From Actinidia chinensis (lineage: Eukaryota > Streptophyta > Magnoliopsida > Ericales > Actinidiaceae): DNA of 26,348 nucleotides. The position numbers and the translations under genes are program-made. The notes under the pieces are model-generated. The model saw only the letters and a list, made by a program, of their open reading frames with translations, did not search any database and had not been told where the DNA came from. Where the stretch lies: the NCBI GenBank assembly GCA_009663005.1, contig VIGQ01002157.1, forward strand, positions 10,001 through 36,348, written 5' to 3'. Every line of letters starts with the position of its first letter. Within the stretch, counting starts at the first letter, position 1. Shown piece by piece: positions 1-9,804 of the stretch.

Positions 1-990
1 AGTTTGTTACACTGTGTATAACGTGTGTAATAGTTTTTTAAAATAATCGTGTTGTCAAAACGCGTGAGGAAGAATGTATTTTTATATTAAACTAAAATAT
101 GAATGTTTTGTTTTGAACTATGAGTGCATTTAAGGCTTTTCATTTCGTAAAAAGTACATTGAGAAGAACATTTATACAAAAAGTAAGATTGTCGGAAATT
201 AGCAAATAGAAATTGGCACGTTCGTAAAGAAGTAGAGGACAACAAAGTCTCTATAATAGATCTCTATAAAAATAATCCGATTATGTGAGTAATAAGTAAT
301 ACTCAACCAAAGAATAACCAAGCATTGTTGCATGTTATGTTAACCTTGGGCCTAAAATTTGCTATAACTCTATCATAAAGTTTAAACACGAAGCCCTTTT
401 TGATAACCAATATCCTCAAGTACAATAGATGCGAAAGAAAATAATCAAGCACCTAAAGTTAAAGATCCAAATAACAAATTTACTGTAAAAAAAATTTGAT
501 TGAGGATCTTTTGAACATAACCGAGTTACCTGAGGAGCTTGAATTATTTAGCCATAGGATTTTATACATTTTTTTGTTGTTTGTTGTTAGTTCATACAAA
601 ATTTACCTCATGATCTCTTAATTATTGGCATGGAAATTACTGCTTAACCTGGCCAATAAAATATATGTACGAATATAAGTGTCTGGAAGATGATAAATGA
701 TCGCAGGCTTCTTGGTTCAGGTTTGTTCGGCTTCTCAAAACTGTTTCATGTGGGTTCGGGCCCCCCACTTTTATTTGCCCGTACGCTGATTCCTTTGGCT
801 CTGTTTGGGGAGCGGACCACTACGCGACCACCAAAGCAAACCCAACTTGACCGACCGTTTAATCAAGTGGTCAAAAAAAAATGGATTGACATGCAATTTA
901 ATTAATTGGATATATTAGAATTATTTTGATTAGTTAAATTGTTCCTTCTATGTAACCTTTAATCCAGGACGTTTAATACAAAAGAATAGG

Positions 991-1320
991 TGTGATCAGA
1001 TTACAAATTAAAAAAATCGATCAATATCAATTTATATCAAGATCAATAATTATAATAATTGATCAGGACTCATGATGATATTTATAAAACACTACGAATG
1101 GAACGAAAACCATTAAATTTGTATCCGATCTGTCAAAACATAATTTATTGCACAATGGAAGTCTAAGTATTTTTGCCGTATTTGGAGTGGCATTTTGATT
1201 GATGGGTAACCGTTCATTTGTAGTTTCAGCGAGAAGTTAAATACTGTAAAAAATTATGTGATTGATACAAATCAAGAGTCGATCGATATCAATTTAGTAT
1301 AAAGATAAATAAGTATATAT
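991..1320. repeat. Imperfect direct repeat pair, about 65 bp each
   Basis: Two related segments lie in the same orientation at about 991-1060 and 1256-1320. Both contain a gtgat-start, a tcgatc core and the string atatcaattta, followed by an A-rich tail. The spacing is about 265 bp. They are diverged by substitutions and small indels and are not tied to a recognised element. Confidence 0.45.
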
Positions 1321-1551
1321 TCTACTCAGTATGAAGTTAGAAAACAATATAAATGGATATTGGAATATCCCGACCATTAATGTCTTTAATTTTTTCAGAA
1401 ATAACAATTATGAATTAAATTTAAGTCATTTAATACTTTTGGGGTGGTAAATTGAAAGATTTAACTATGGGATAAGATTGAATATTAAATTTAGGATAAT
1501 GTAATTACTGTGAAAACTGGAGGGACAAAAGTGTAATTAACCAAACAAAAA

Positions 1552-1745
1552 CATTGGAGGGGGGACAGTATGCTCTCCTCTTTCGGTGGAAAGAGACGAG
1601 GGTGGTGCATGGGTGTGAGGTGTGGAGAATGGGGGGTTTTTAAAAAATAATAAGGAAGAAGGCAGATGGAAAAATTGGAGAGAAGGAGAGAAAGAAGCTG
1701 ATAGAGCGAGAGGAGGAGGGGAAGAGAGGAGAAGAAATTTGCTCA
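1552..1745. other. Polypurine-rich tract
   Basis: The plus strand is almost all A and G over most of this interval, with runs of gagag, gaagg and gggg. The minus strand is therefore a CT-rich stretch like those found in plant 5' leaders. No ORF beside it is convincing, so it is listed only as a compositional feature. It could be the relic of a promoter or leader. Confidence 0.4.
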
Positions 1746-2177
1746 AATTGTTTCTAAGGTATATTCATTTCTTCATTTCATCATTAGTTTTCTTTCTAAA
1801 TACCCGAAAAATATTGCATAATTAATTTTAAGGATCAAAGTTTAAAGAGGAAGAAATGATGTATTATCTCTTGAATAGCAATGGTATTGATCATAATTTG
1901 TTATACGATGTCCGAAATTAATTGGTTTAAGTGGCGTTGAAAGGAAAGATATCAAAATTATCTACATCTTCCATTTATCACATTTGTAAAATTAAGACTC
2001 TAGTGATGACAATTACATTACAGACGATTCGAAAATAAGAAAAATGAAGTAGTTTGAACCGAAACTTTACGAATTTGGAAAATAGTTTACATATGTAGAA
2101 AAAATCTACATATTTATATGTGATTACAATTATATGTATAGCACTAATATTTTTATTTCATAAATTTGAAAAATGAT

Positions 2178-3896
2178 TGTAATACCCAAAATATTTATTA
2201 AACTAACTGCTTGTCAGTAAAACTTATGTGCAGAAAAACTGCGAAAGTTCATAATTTCTTAACAATAGTTAAATATGTTTAGAAAAATTATAATAATTTA
2301 CTATAGATAAATATATGGTCTAGTATGTTTGTATAAATTATAGAGTTTTTAAATTGTCTCGGAGAAGTAATTATAAAAATTATAAACAACCGAGCTATGA
2401 CAGAAGGAATTTTGTGCAGAAACTGAAGAGTTAGAAGACTTTTTGGAAAATAGTTATATAGTGTCGAATAAATATAGAATAATTTTAATTGTAGAGACCT
2501 ATATGTGTCTAATGTGTTGAGTTTAAAAGTTCAGGAGTTTTTAAAACTATAACTAGACTTTTTATAAAAATCATTAAACCGAGCTACTGACAGAGCAATT
2601 CTGTGCTGCAGAAACTGAAGTGTTAGAATAATTTATGAAAATAGTATTATAGCTATAAATATCTCTAATTTACGTAGATACAATATGTGTCTAAGATATT
2701 GTGTAAAATTTTTAAGAGTTAAAATTAGAACCGAGCATTTTTAAAAATCATAAACAACTGACTGTCTTGAAAACTTAGTAGAAACAATTTTGTAGAAAGT
2801 TAATTCGAATTATAAATAAATTCTAACGTAGAAATTCTATTTAAATTGTTAGTATATTATCATAGCCCCGAGCCCATTAATCTAACAATATATATGAAAT
2901 AGGACCAAAACGAAGAACCCTCAATCTAGCATACGAGTGGATACGAGAAGGTGTAGAATACGCTAACGCGTTGAGTCTTGTTATATTTTACTTACTTAAA
3001 ATTATTTTGGAAATGATAGCATGTGTTGATGGGTTAAACTGATATTTTATGTTGAAAGCAGACTATGTTTTAAGTTGCTCATGAAATGTTGAAAAATTGT
3101 ATACTTTGTGAAAATATGATTTAGACGACACATGGTTCTAACGGTTTGCCCGACGCTAGGGGAAAAAGAATAGAGGGTTATGATGAAATACGGAGATCAT
3201 TGCCAGATGATTTAGGATGATTATTCATGCAATTTTATTATTTGGGGGCGACTCCATAATTACTGGTTGATGTTGAAAGGGATGTGTGTCGCAAGTGTCA
3301 ATCGATTGATTTATGATTTGATATGATTATATCAAGGGAAATGGGCAGAGGGAGCAAATGTTGAAACAAAAGATGACAAAATGAACAATATATTTAAGTA
3401 CAAAAGATGTGATGTTGTATACGGCAGGGGCACAGTATGTTAATATAAACTTGATCACACTCGCCTAGTGCTTAAGACGTAGTCGTACGTAACATTTCAG
3501 GTAAATGAAACGAAGTGGAACGCAAATGAAGGGCGGGTGGTGACCCTAGTGTTGGACTGTGGAAGGCCTATTACTATAAAATCAGTATAGAATGATAATC
3601 TGAATGTTATAGTTTTATTTTTAAGAGTTGTAAAAATATTAGGGATAAGAATTGTGTTGCTCATATGTTATTCAGGATGAATGTAGAGTATTGTATATGA
3701 TGTAGGACACAGAGCTTCTGGCTATTTGAATTATTTCGGATAATTTATGATTCAAGTAAAGTAACTTGAATAATTAGAAAAAATCCCTAAACTGAATTGA
3801 GAAATAGGCCTTAGTGAGTGGGATCTCATTTGGCCGGTCACGATGTACCAAAAATAAAGGTGTGGACCCCCTGTAAATTGGGTTGGGGTCGTGACA
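2178..3896 (+). mobile_element. Probable solo LTR of a Ty3/gypsy chromovirus-type element
   Basis: The segment starts TGTAATACCC and ends GGGGTCGTGACA, so it has TG...CA termini in the style of plant chromovirus (Tekay/Del-like) LTRs. Length is about 1.7 kb. No gag or pol remnants and no second copy are seen in the window, so a solo LTR is the simplest reading. A clean target-site duplication is not visible: atgat precedes it and aatat follows. The body is AT-rich for its first 1.2 kb and becomes more GC-balanced near the 3' end (about 3440-3560), as is common around an R/U5 region. The family assignment is from memory of LTR termini and was not searched. Confidence 0.55.
2201..2860 (+). repeat. 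Four degenerate tandem units of about 180 bp inside the LTR
   Basis: Units begin near 2201, 2384, 2575 and 2752. Each opens with a variant of aaacaaccgagctatgacag and is followed shortly by a tgcagaaactg-like string and then a long AT-rich body with tatgtgtcta-like text. Spacings are 183, 191 and 177 bp. The fourth unit is partial. Internal tandem repeats of this kind are common in the U3 part of plant LTRs. Confidence 0.65.
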
Positions 3897-3970
3897 AATA
3901 TATCTTAACGTAAGTAGTATAACTTACTGAGTGGATAGTAAGAAATATCATATGTACGATATCGAATAGC

Positions 3971-3988
3971 AAGTGTTCGGGAACACTT
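3971..3988. repeat. Perfect 8-bp-arm palindrome
   Basis: The sequence is aagtgttc, then gg, then gaacactt. The arm is the same octamer that opens the terminal repeat of the small MITE at 6436-6615. It may be two abutted MITE ends left after an internal deletion, or chance. Confidence 0.45.
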
Positions 3989-3994
3989 TATTAG

Positions 3995-5000
3995 TTACAG
4001 TTATTTGTCAAAAACATACCTTCAATCCTTTTATCAAGAAAAAAATTATTGATCAATAGTCCAATATCTGATCAATTTTTTTTTTTTTATAGATTGAAAG
4101 GCTCAACTAGATCTAAAAAACTAACATTTTGATTACATTTTTAAACGTTTGGGGACCGAATCTTGGGGGAGCACCGTGGCAGACACCCAAGGACTCCACT
4201 TCATTCCTTTTTGAGGAAAGCACAAAAAATCACCTCAGAATTTTACCTTAGTAACTAAATTAAATCAGCTTGTTTTTTATTATAATAAATTAACTCAAAG
4301 ATGTTAATCTGGTTCACAATTGAAAATATTGTACACTCTTTATTTTATTATTTACAGACCAAGTATTTTTTGTCAAAAATTAGAAAAATAATGGTCTTTC
4401 AATATTTATCACCCAAAATTAATTGCAAATTAGGGCTCATGTTAAATACAAAAGTCTAAAAAGTAGTATGAATATTTACTTAAAAATGATCAAATTGCAT
4501 TGATTTTAATTAAAATGAGCCTTAATGGTATCAATTAAGGTTTTTAAAAACTATAACTTTGAAAATATCATTTTCTGAATTTTTTGGTAAGAAGGAATTA
4601 GGTGATTATGTCAACCCAATGAAAATAAAGACTGAATGGAAAAATTTTTTAATTGTGACCAAATCAAAATTTTGAGGTTTATTTAATATAATTAAAACTA
4701 TATTACTCAATCTACATTGAGGTCAAACTCAGGGGTCCTTTTTGTTTTTTTTCCATTGTTTTCTATACTTTTTTACTTTTATTTTTCCGTTCTTTACAAA
4801 TTCAAGATCCCAAAATAGCATAATAGAAAAAAAATAAATAAAATTAAACCATTTGTGTTCAGATTTAAACTGTGTTGGCCCTCATAGTTCTTCATTGGAA
4901 TTTAGATATTCCAACACACATCAAGCCATGACAATTGACTTAATCAATCAACCATATCCTAATGCCATTAATGTCATGTTCCAAAGGATAAATTGCTAAT
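3995..5000 (+). repeat. Duplicated block A, copy 1
   Basis: This block is colinear in direct orientation with 7388-8400. Shared landmarks include aaaacatac plus ccttttatcaag (about 4012-4040), gattacattttta (about 4130), gtagtatgaatattta (about 4465), gatcccaaaatagcata (about 4806) and acaattgactt followed by atcaatcaacc (about 4930). The copies are separated by many substitutions and indels, so the duplication is old. No coding potential is seen. Confidence 0.7.
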
Positions 5001-5009
5001 GAACCTAAA

Positions 5010-5680
5010 AATTTTCTACTTTTTGATTCAGGAAATTTGAGCATGATTTAGGTCCATTTGAGGATTAGTTTTGTAACTGTTAATTTTTATTTTTTATTTA
5101 GTGAATTTTTTTAAGAATTAAACAAAATTATATACTTTTGATTTTCTAATCTGTGTTAATATAAAAATATTATTTAATATTGGGAAAAAATATCACTAAA
5201 GACAAAAAAACAATATTGTTATTCGATTATAAAACTAGCTAAACTTTTTGTCTGTTAGTGATTTTTTCAAGTTTGAACAAAAATATCGATATTTCTAAAT
5301 TTACTCTGGACAATAAAAAATATAAAATATTAAAAATTAGTCAAACACTGAAAGAAAGTTCATTAAAAATAAAAAAAACTCAAAATATTAAAACAGATTA
5401 AAAAATCTCAAAAAAAGGGGTGGCCGCACAAGTTAAATGAGCAATGACTATTGACAAGTTAACGACGTCGTGCTAAATAACTTAAGAAAATAGACATTGT
5501 TTGTAATTTTATTTAACGAAGACAAAAATCCTATTGGGTGGTATGGTTCTAAAAATAAATTTGGTGCATTTATTCATGGAAATGGGGTAAATTTCACCTT
5601 GGTCTCTGTATTTGACCAAAGTTTACTTTGGTCCATATATTTTAATTTGATACAATTAAGAGCTTTATAATTTCACTTTT
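5010..5680 (-). repeat. Duplicated block B, copy 1, inverted relative to 8820-9545
   Basis: The reverse complement of this segment matches 8820-9545 in order. Landmarks are gtcgttaacttgtc (about 5455-5470 reversed, 9110 forward), the motif ggtcaaataca next to the MITE end, and catgctcaaat versus atgagcaaaat at the far end. Block A copies are direct while block B copies are inverted, so B flipped or inserted separately. Confidence 0.6.
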
Positions 5681-6214
5681 TTTCCAATATGAGTCCTTCG
5701 ATCAATATTCTGAACGATTTGGATTGAAAGTTAATCACCTGAAACTGCAGATCTTTGTCATGGTAGCGTTATCACCATTGGGCCCACTGTTCTGTAGTTT
5801 GATCAAGTTATTTGGGCCTTAAAATAGTAAGGTTAGATTTGACATGCCTTTTTTCATTCAAATACTTAATGGGGTATTGACAGAGATGCTGCATGTCTGT
5901 AGAGGTTATAAGCGGGCAACTTTTTCTTTTTCTATCTTGAAAATTGTGTTAAAAAATTTGGACAATGCTTGTATTTTGTTATGAGCAAAAAAAAATAATC
6001 TTCAAAAATTGAAAAAAAAAGAGGTAAATCATTGAAAAAGCTTTTCCCCAAACTTCTTTTTTTAAATAAGTAATTGCTAACATAAGTTTAACTGATACCA
6101 AACCCCCACTAGATTGAAACTTTTAATGCTCTAATTGTTAAATTATAATTAGACAGGATCAAAAGTTAAAAATTTAGTGAGGGAACTACAGGACGAGTGG
6201 TGAAATTTACCCCA
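5583..6214. mobile_element. MITE, about 630 bp, perfect 16-bp terminal inverted repeats
   Basis: The left end is tggggtaaatttcacc (5583-5598) and the right end is its exact reverse complement (6199-6214). The octamer catggaaa flanks both sides (5575-5582 and 6213-6220), overlapping the right terminus by two bases. The 8-bp repeat fits a hAT or Mutator-type target duplication; which one is unresolved. The interior is AT-rich and non-coding, so any transposition would have needed a transposase from elsewhere. Confidence 0.75.
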
Positions 6215-6304
6215 TGGAAATATATAACAATTTGAATCAGAAAGTCAAAAAATTTCACAACGAGAGAGAGAGCAATGAATTAGAGAAGGGTTTAGAGAGA
6301 GAGG

Positions 6305-6405
6305 CCTGTGTATTATCACGGGCGCGCTACGTGGCTACGAGCTACGACCCACTCATTTGGGGTGGGTGGTAGATCCTATCCATGTGTTTTATTTTTATTT
6401 TTTGT
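6305..6405 (+). repeat. Truncated relative of the MITE at 6436-6615
   Basis: The string gtattatcacgggcgcgctacgtg, then a ccactcat...gggtgg segment, then a T-rich tail ending in ttatttttatttttt parallels 6455-6545 in the neighbouring MITE. It lacks the terminal repeats. It is either a partial copy inserted beside the other or a local duplication. Confidence 0.5.
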
Positions 6406-6435
6406 TTTAAGTGGGGTTCACCTCTAAAGGGGTCA

Positions 6436-6615
6436 TGAGAAGTGTTCAGGACGGGCGAGCCCGTGGTATTACTCACGGGGCGCCTACGTAGCATGCAACG
6501 CCACCATTGGGGGTGAATCAACATATTTTTATTTTTATTTTTTTACGTAGGCGTCCACCTCCAAGATGAGTGAACGTGAGCGTACTATGTAGGCCGCGCT
6601 TCTGAACACTTATCA
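6436..6615. mobile_element. Small MITE, about 180 bp, 14-bp TIRs
   Basis: The left end tgagaagtgttcag (6436-6449) and the right end ctgaacacttatca (6602-6615) are inverted repeats with one mismatch; the inner ten bases match perfectly. The hexamer tcatga occurs at both borders (6433-6438 and 6613-6618). It is itself a palindrome, so the exact edge between terminal repeat and target duplication cannot be decided. The interior is GC-rich at the ends and T-rich in the middle and encodes nothing. Confidence 0.65.
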
Positions 6616-6638
6616 TGAATCCAATTGTTTCCCATGGG

Positions 6639-7093
6639 CATGTTTTAAAATCGGAAAACGGTTGAAACCGGAAAGGACACCGGGTCACGGGTCACCGGTT
6701 AAACCGTCGGGTCAACCGTTATTGAACCGTTATCGAACGTGACGCTAAATTATTTATAATAGATAAAAATAAAAATATTGGGGAGTTAATGCAATAATTT
6801 TAAAATTGTGAATCCAAAGTGAGAATAACTTAAAAATTTGAGGGTTTTTTTTTTTTAAAGTTGAATTAAATACAAAAAAAGTCAAATATTTTCTCAGTTT
6901 GTCAACCGGTCAATCCGGTTCAACGACCGGGTTCAATGACCGTTCACCGGTTCAACCGCCGGGTTGACCGGGGGTTGGGTTTGACCCGATTTTGACCAAA
7001 ACGAGTTTTGATGGGTAAACGGACCGTTTCTCCGACCGCTTGACGGTTTCAACGGGCGAACCGGCCGGTTCCGTCCGGGTTTTAAAAACATTG
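6639..7093. mobile_element. hAT-like MITE, 455 bp, with 8-bp target duplication
   Basis: The left terminus catgttttaaaatcgg and the right terminus ccgggttttaaaaacattg are inverted repeats apart from small indels. The octamer cccatggg borders both ends exactly (6631-6638 and 7094-7101). An 8-bp duplication is typical of the hAT superfamily. The interior near both ends is dense in ccggtt/aaccgg repeats that can fold back on each other, around an AT-rich core. No ORF is credible. The target octamer is palindromic, so part of it could be read as extended terminal repeat. Confidence 0.78.
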
Positions 7094-7124
7094 CCCATGG
7101 GTAACCAAGATTCTCACACAAAAT

Positions 7125-7215
7125 ACGATGCAAGTCCTCTCATTGATATGTCACCAAATTAGCTGAGAGAGGAGAGAGAGAGCGTATATTTTGCATTTAA
7201 CCATATACAAATGAT
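7125..7215 (+). repeat. Duplicated block D, copy 1
   Basis: The order tcctctcattga, then tgtca(c)caaatta, then a gagagagagag run, then atatttgcatttaa is repeated at 9715-9800 in the same orientation. Together with block A it supports an ancient duplication with a unit of roughly 2.6-3.4 kb. Confidence 0.6.
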
Positions 7216-7270
7216 ATATTTTTGAATGTCTGACATAAAAGATTCTGTTTACTTCCACTAGCTAATTTTT

Positions 7271-7375
7271 CACTTCAGTGTCACTGCATTAATTCAAGGC
7301 TGTTTTACAGTTTAATTTTCACTTGGCACGTGGTCTACGGCATTAAATCAAGGCTGTTGTAGCAGTTTATTTCAC
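7271..7375 (+). repeat. Tandem pair of about 50-bp units
   Basis: Two units (about 7271-7318 and 7320-7375) share a cact start, gcattaa(a/t)tcaaggctgtt, and cagttta. A third relative with ggtctactgcttaaatacaaggc lies at about 13085-13130, so this is a dispersed motif rather than a purely local duplication. Confidence 0.45.
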
Positions 7376-7387
7376 TTCCACTTTGTT

Positions 7388-8400
7388 TTACAGTTTATTT
7401 TTAAAAACATACATTCAGTCCTTTTATCAAGAGAATATGATTTGATCATATAGTTTACCGATATCTAATTAATTTAAGTTTTTTCATAAATGAATCTATT
7501 CATGAGATCTAAAAATCGACGATTTTGATTACATTTTTAGACGCTTGGAGCTGCAAATCTTTGGGTCAACACGCGGCATATCACATCATTCCTTTTAAGA
7601 AAATAGCCAAAATACCCTAGGATTTGACCTTATAACAAATTATCAAATCGTTTTAATTGTAACTAAAAAAAATCCTAGAATTTTGTTACGATTTGGTTAT
7701 AATTTAACCCTTCCGCTACTCTCTATTTCAGTATAATTATGGATCACTAATTATAAGACAAAAACAATTAGAAAATACATTTTTAATGTTATCCTCTTTG
7801 ATCGATGCATCAGAACTTATGTTTAAGCAAAACTCCTGAAAAGTAGCATGAATATTTAACTTAAAATGAATCAAATTGGCATTATATTTTTAACTTAAAA
7901 ATGAGTCCTAATTATATAAATTCAATTTTTTAAAGACTTAGTCCTTTGAAGAATGTCTTTTTTTAATTTTTTTATGTAAGAATTACTGGTTATGTGAATC
8001 TTTAATAAAATAAAACGACGAAAAATCTTAATGCGACCACATTAAAAACTCTGGAGTTAATTTGGTTAAATTAACTATAGAGTTAATAATCTGTTACTGA
8101 GGTAAAACTTTGAGTTCTTTTTTGTATTTTTCATTTTTTTTTCTGGTTTTTTCCCTTTAAAAATGTAAGATCCAAAATAGCATAGAAAAAAATAAAATTA
8201 AAATTAAAAATATTTACCCCAAACTCATCTCTTGAATCGAGAGACTACGGAGAAAGTCCTGATTAATTGGGTGTATCGTTCATTTTGATTGTGTCTTGCC
8301 TCATAGTCCGTCCAACCCATCAACCCTGCACAATTGACTTGATCAATCAACCCTATCCTAATTGCCATATTTTATGTCCATGTCTCCAAAGACGACAGAC
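7388..8400 (+). repeat. Duplicated block A, copy 2
   Basis: This is the direct-orientation partner of 3995-5000. The landmarks are ccttttatcaagag (about 7420), gattacatttttagacg (about 7530), gtagcatgaatattta (about 7843), agatccaaaatagcata (about 8168) and acaattgacttgatcaatcaacc (about 8330). A 92-codon open frame inside (8267-8545) has no recognisable motif and is treated as chance. Confidence 0.7.
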
Positions 8401-8819
8401 TGCTCTCGAGCTAAAATCGTTTCAGAAATGCCTCGCCCGCACCAACATCAGTTCCTCTCCTCTCCTTTTCTCTTGTCTTCATACAGTGACAGAGAAATAT
8501 AGAAGAAAAGTTGAAAAGCTTTCCATAATTAACTCTTTCTTTTAGTCTTTATAGTATTTTAGATTAAGTCTATGTCAAGTTGTGTCAAAACTATCTAACA
8601 CAACTTTTAAATAGAAAAAGAAGAAGTTATAGTTTATAAGCTCTACCAGACATGCACCATTTATCTGTCACTATCTATTAAATATTTGGATGGAAAAGAA
8701 GCAGGTAAAATCCTAACATGACTATTTTTAAGGACAAAGTGAACTTTAATCAAACTACAAATACCATGTGGTAAGTTTACCATGTAAACAATGGTCATGC
8801 GAGTTTCGAGTGTTTACTT
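8401..8819. other. Non-coding spacer with a MITE-end-like string
   Basis: No gene is seen. The string aaagtgaactttaatcaaactacaaataccatgtggtaa (8735-8773, read in pieces) resembles the terminal region of the MITE family represented at 5583. It suggests another truncated copy, in the same orientation as the MITE-end sequence at 8910-8960. Confidence 0.4.
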
Positions 8820-9545
8820 TCATCCTAAATAGTTTACAGATATTGATCGAGAGACCAAATTGACAAAATTAATTGTAATCTTTAATTGTTCTATTAAAAT
8901 TATAGGACCAAGAAACATTTGGTCAAATACAAGAGACAAATTATCCATTTCTATGAAACATTCACGATTTGTATTTTTAGACCATCCAACAAAGTGATAA
9001 TATTGCATTCTTCTTTTTTTTTCCCCCCATTTTCATACACCTTTAATTTTTTTGTTTCATTAATAAAATGACAAACATCTCTATATTTTATTCAGTATTT
9101 GTAACACGTCGTTAACTTGTCGTATCATTGCTTATTTAATTTGTTGTGGTCTCAATATTTTTTGAGGTTTTTTTTAGTTGCTTGGTTTTTTATTTTTTTT
9201 TATTTTTAGTGAATATTTTTACCGTTTAACATAAAATTTTGTATTTTTTTTTGATTTCTATTGTCAAGTGAAATCTAAAAATATAAAAACAAATGTTCAA
9301 ATTTGAAAACCAAATCAATATAGACAGAAAATTTATCTAATTTATTAGTAAAAATGAATATTTTCAAATTAAATAATATCTTATATTTAACATACTCCGA
9401 GAAAGTATAAAATCTTAGTCAAAAATTAAACTTAAAATGAGAATGGGCTTAAAAGTTCATTTTTTTTTATTGGATTGGTCATTTGTCCTCTTAAATGGTT
9501 TTATGAGCAAAATGAGAGATCCTTCTTAATTTCTTGCAAATTATG
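8820..9545 (+). repeat. Duplicated block B, copy 2
   Basis: This is the inverted partner of 5010-5680. It includes the remnant of the MITE terminus (ggtcaaatacaagagac, about 8922) and the sequence flanking it (ccatttctatgaaacattc). So the shared block includes both an end of the MITE and its original flank, which means the MITE was already in place when the block was copied. Confidence 0.6.
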
Positions 9546-9714
9546 GATTTACAATCGGATATCCGACCAACTCGACCGCAACCCGTAACTCATGCACGGG
9601 CGTTTTGTTCACGGCTTCAATTGAAATCGGTTCTTGAAATCTCCATCCAATCCGTTTCGGGAATGTTGCGATTATGATCAAATCCAACCCACCGAACCCG
9701 TGAACAGTCTAAGA
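9546..9714. other. GC-richer non-coding patch
   Basis: The patch has ccgacc, aacccg and cacggg/cccgtg strings, of the kind found in dispersed plant repeats. No open frame of note spans it. Its family was not recognised. Confidence 0.35.
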
Positions 9715-9800
9715 TTCAACATCCTCTCATTGACCTGTCCCCCAATTATCTGTTGAGAGAAGAGAGATCTATATTTGCATTTAAACAAGATATATTAGAC
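9715..9800 (+). repeat. Duplicated block D, copy 2
   Basis: This is the direct partner of 7125-7215. The shared order is catcctctcattga, caattat, gagagaagagag, atatttgcatttaa. Confidence 0.6.
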
Positions 9801-9804
9801 ACAT

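Larger units (their letters stand above)
1..2177. other. AT-rich intergenic DNA, no gene recognised
   Basis: This stretch is strongly AT-rich, with short homopolymers and no ORF that looks like a protein. A locally GC-richer patch (about 700-870) is open for 71 codons but shows no recognisable motif. The segment at about 1495-1545 resembles generic plant intergenic repeat sequence; that is an impression from memory, not a match. Nothing here supports a promoter or an RNA gene. Confidence 0.6.

Noticed and set aside
690..905. 71-codon open frame as a small gene
   Set aside because: No recognisable motif, no promoter or polyA context, and the frame ends in AT-rich DNA. The composition fits a GC-richer repeat fragment.
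1537..1825. Two overlapping open frames on opposite strands
   Set aside because: Both are direct products of a polypurine/polypyrimidine tract (Glu/Arg/Lys-rich one way, Ser/Pro/Leu/Phe-rich the other) and show no protein signature.
6933..7133. 66-codon minus-strand frame
   Set aside because: It lies in the ccggtt-rich terminal part of the hAT-like MITE and reflects its repeat composition.
8267..8545. 92-codon open frame as a secreted peptide gene
   Set aside because: The hydrophobic start could look like a signal peptide, but the sequence is block A repeat, whose other copy at 4860-5000 is not open in the same frame.
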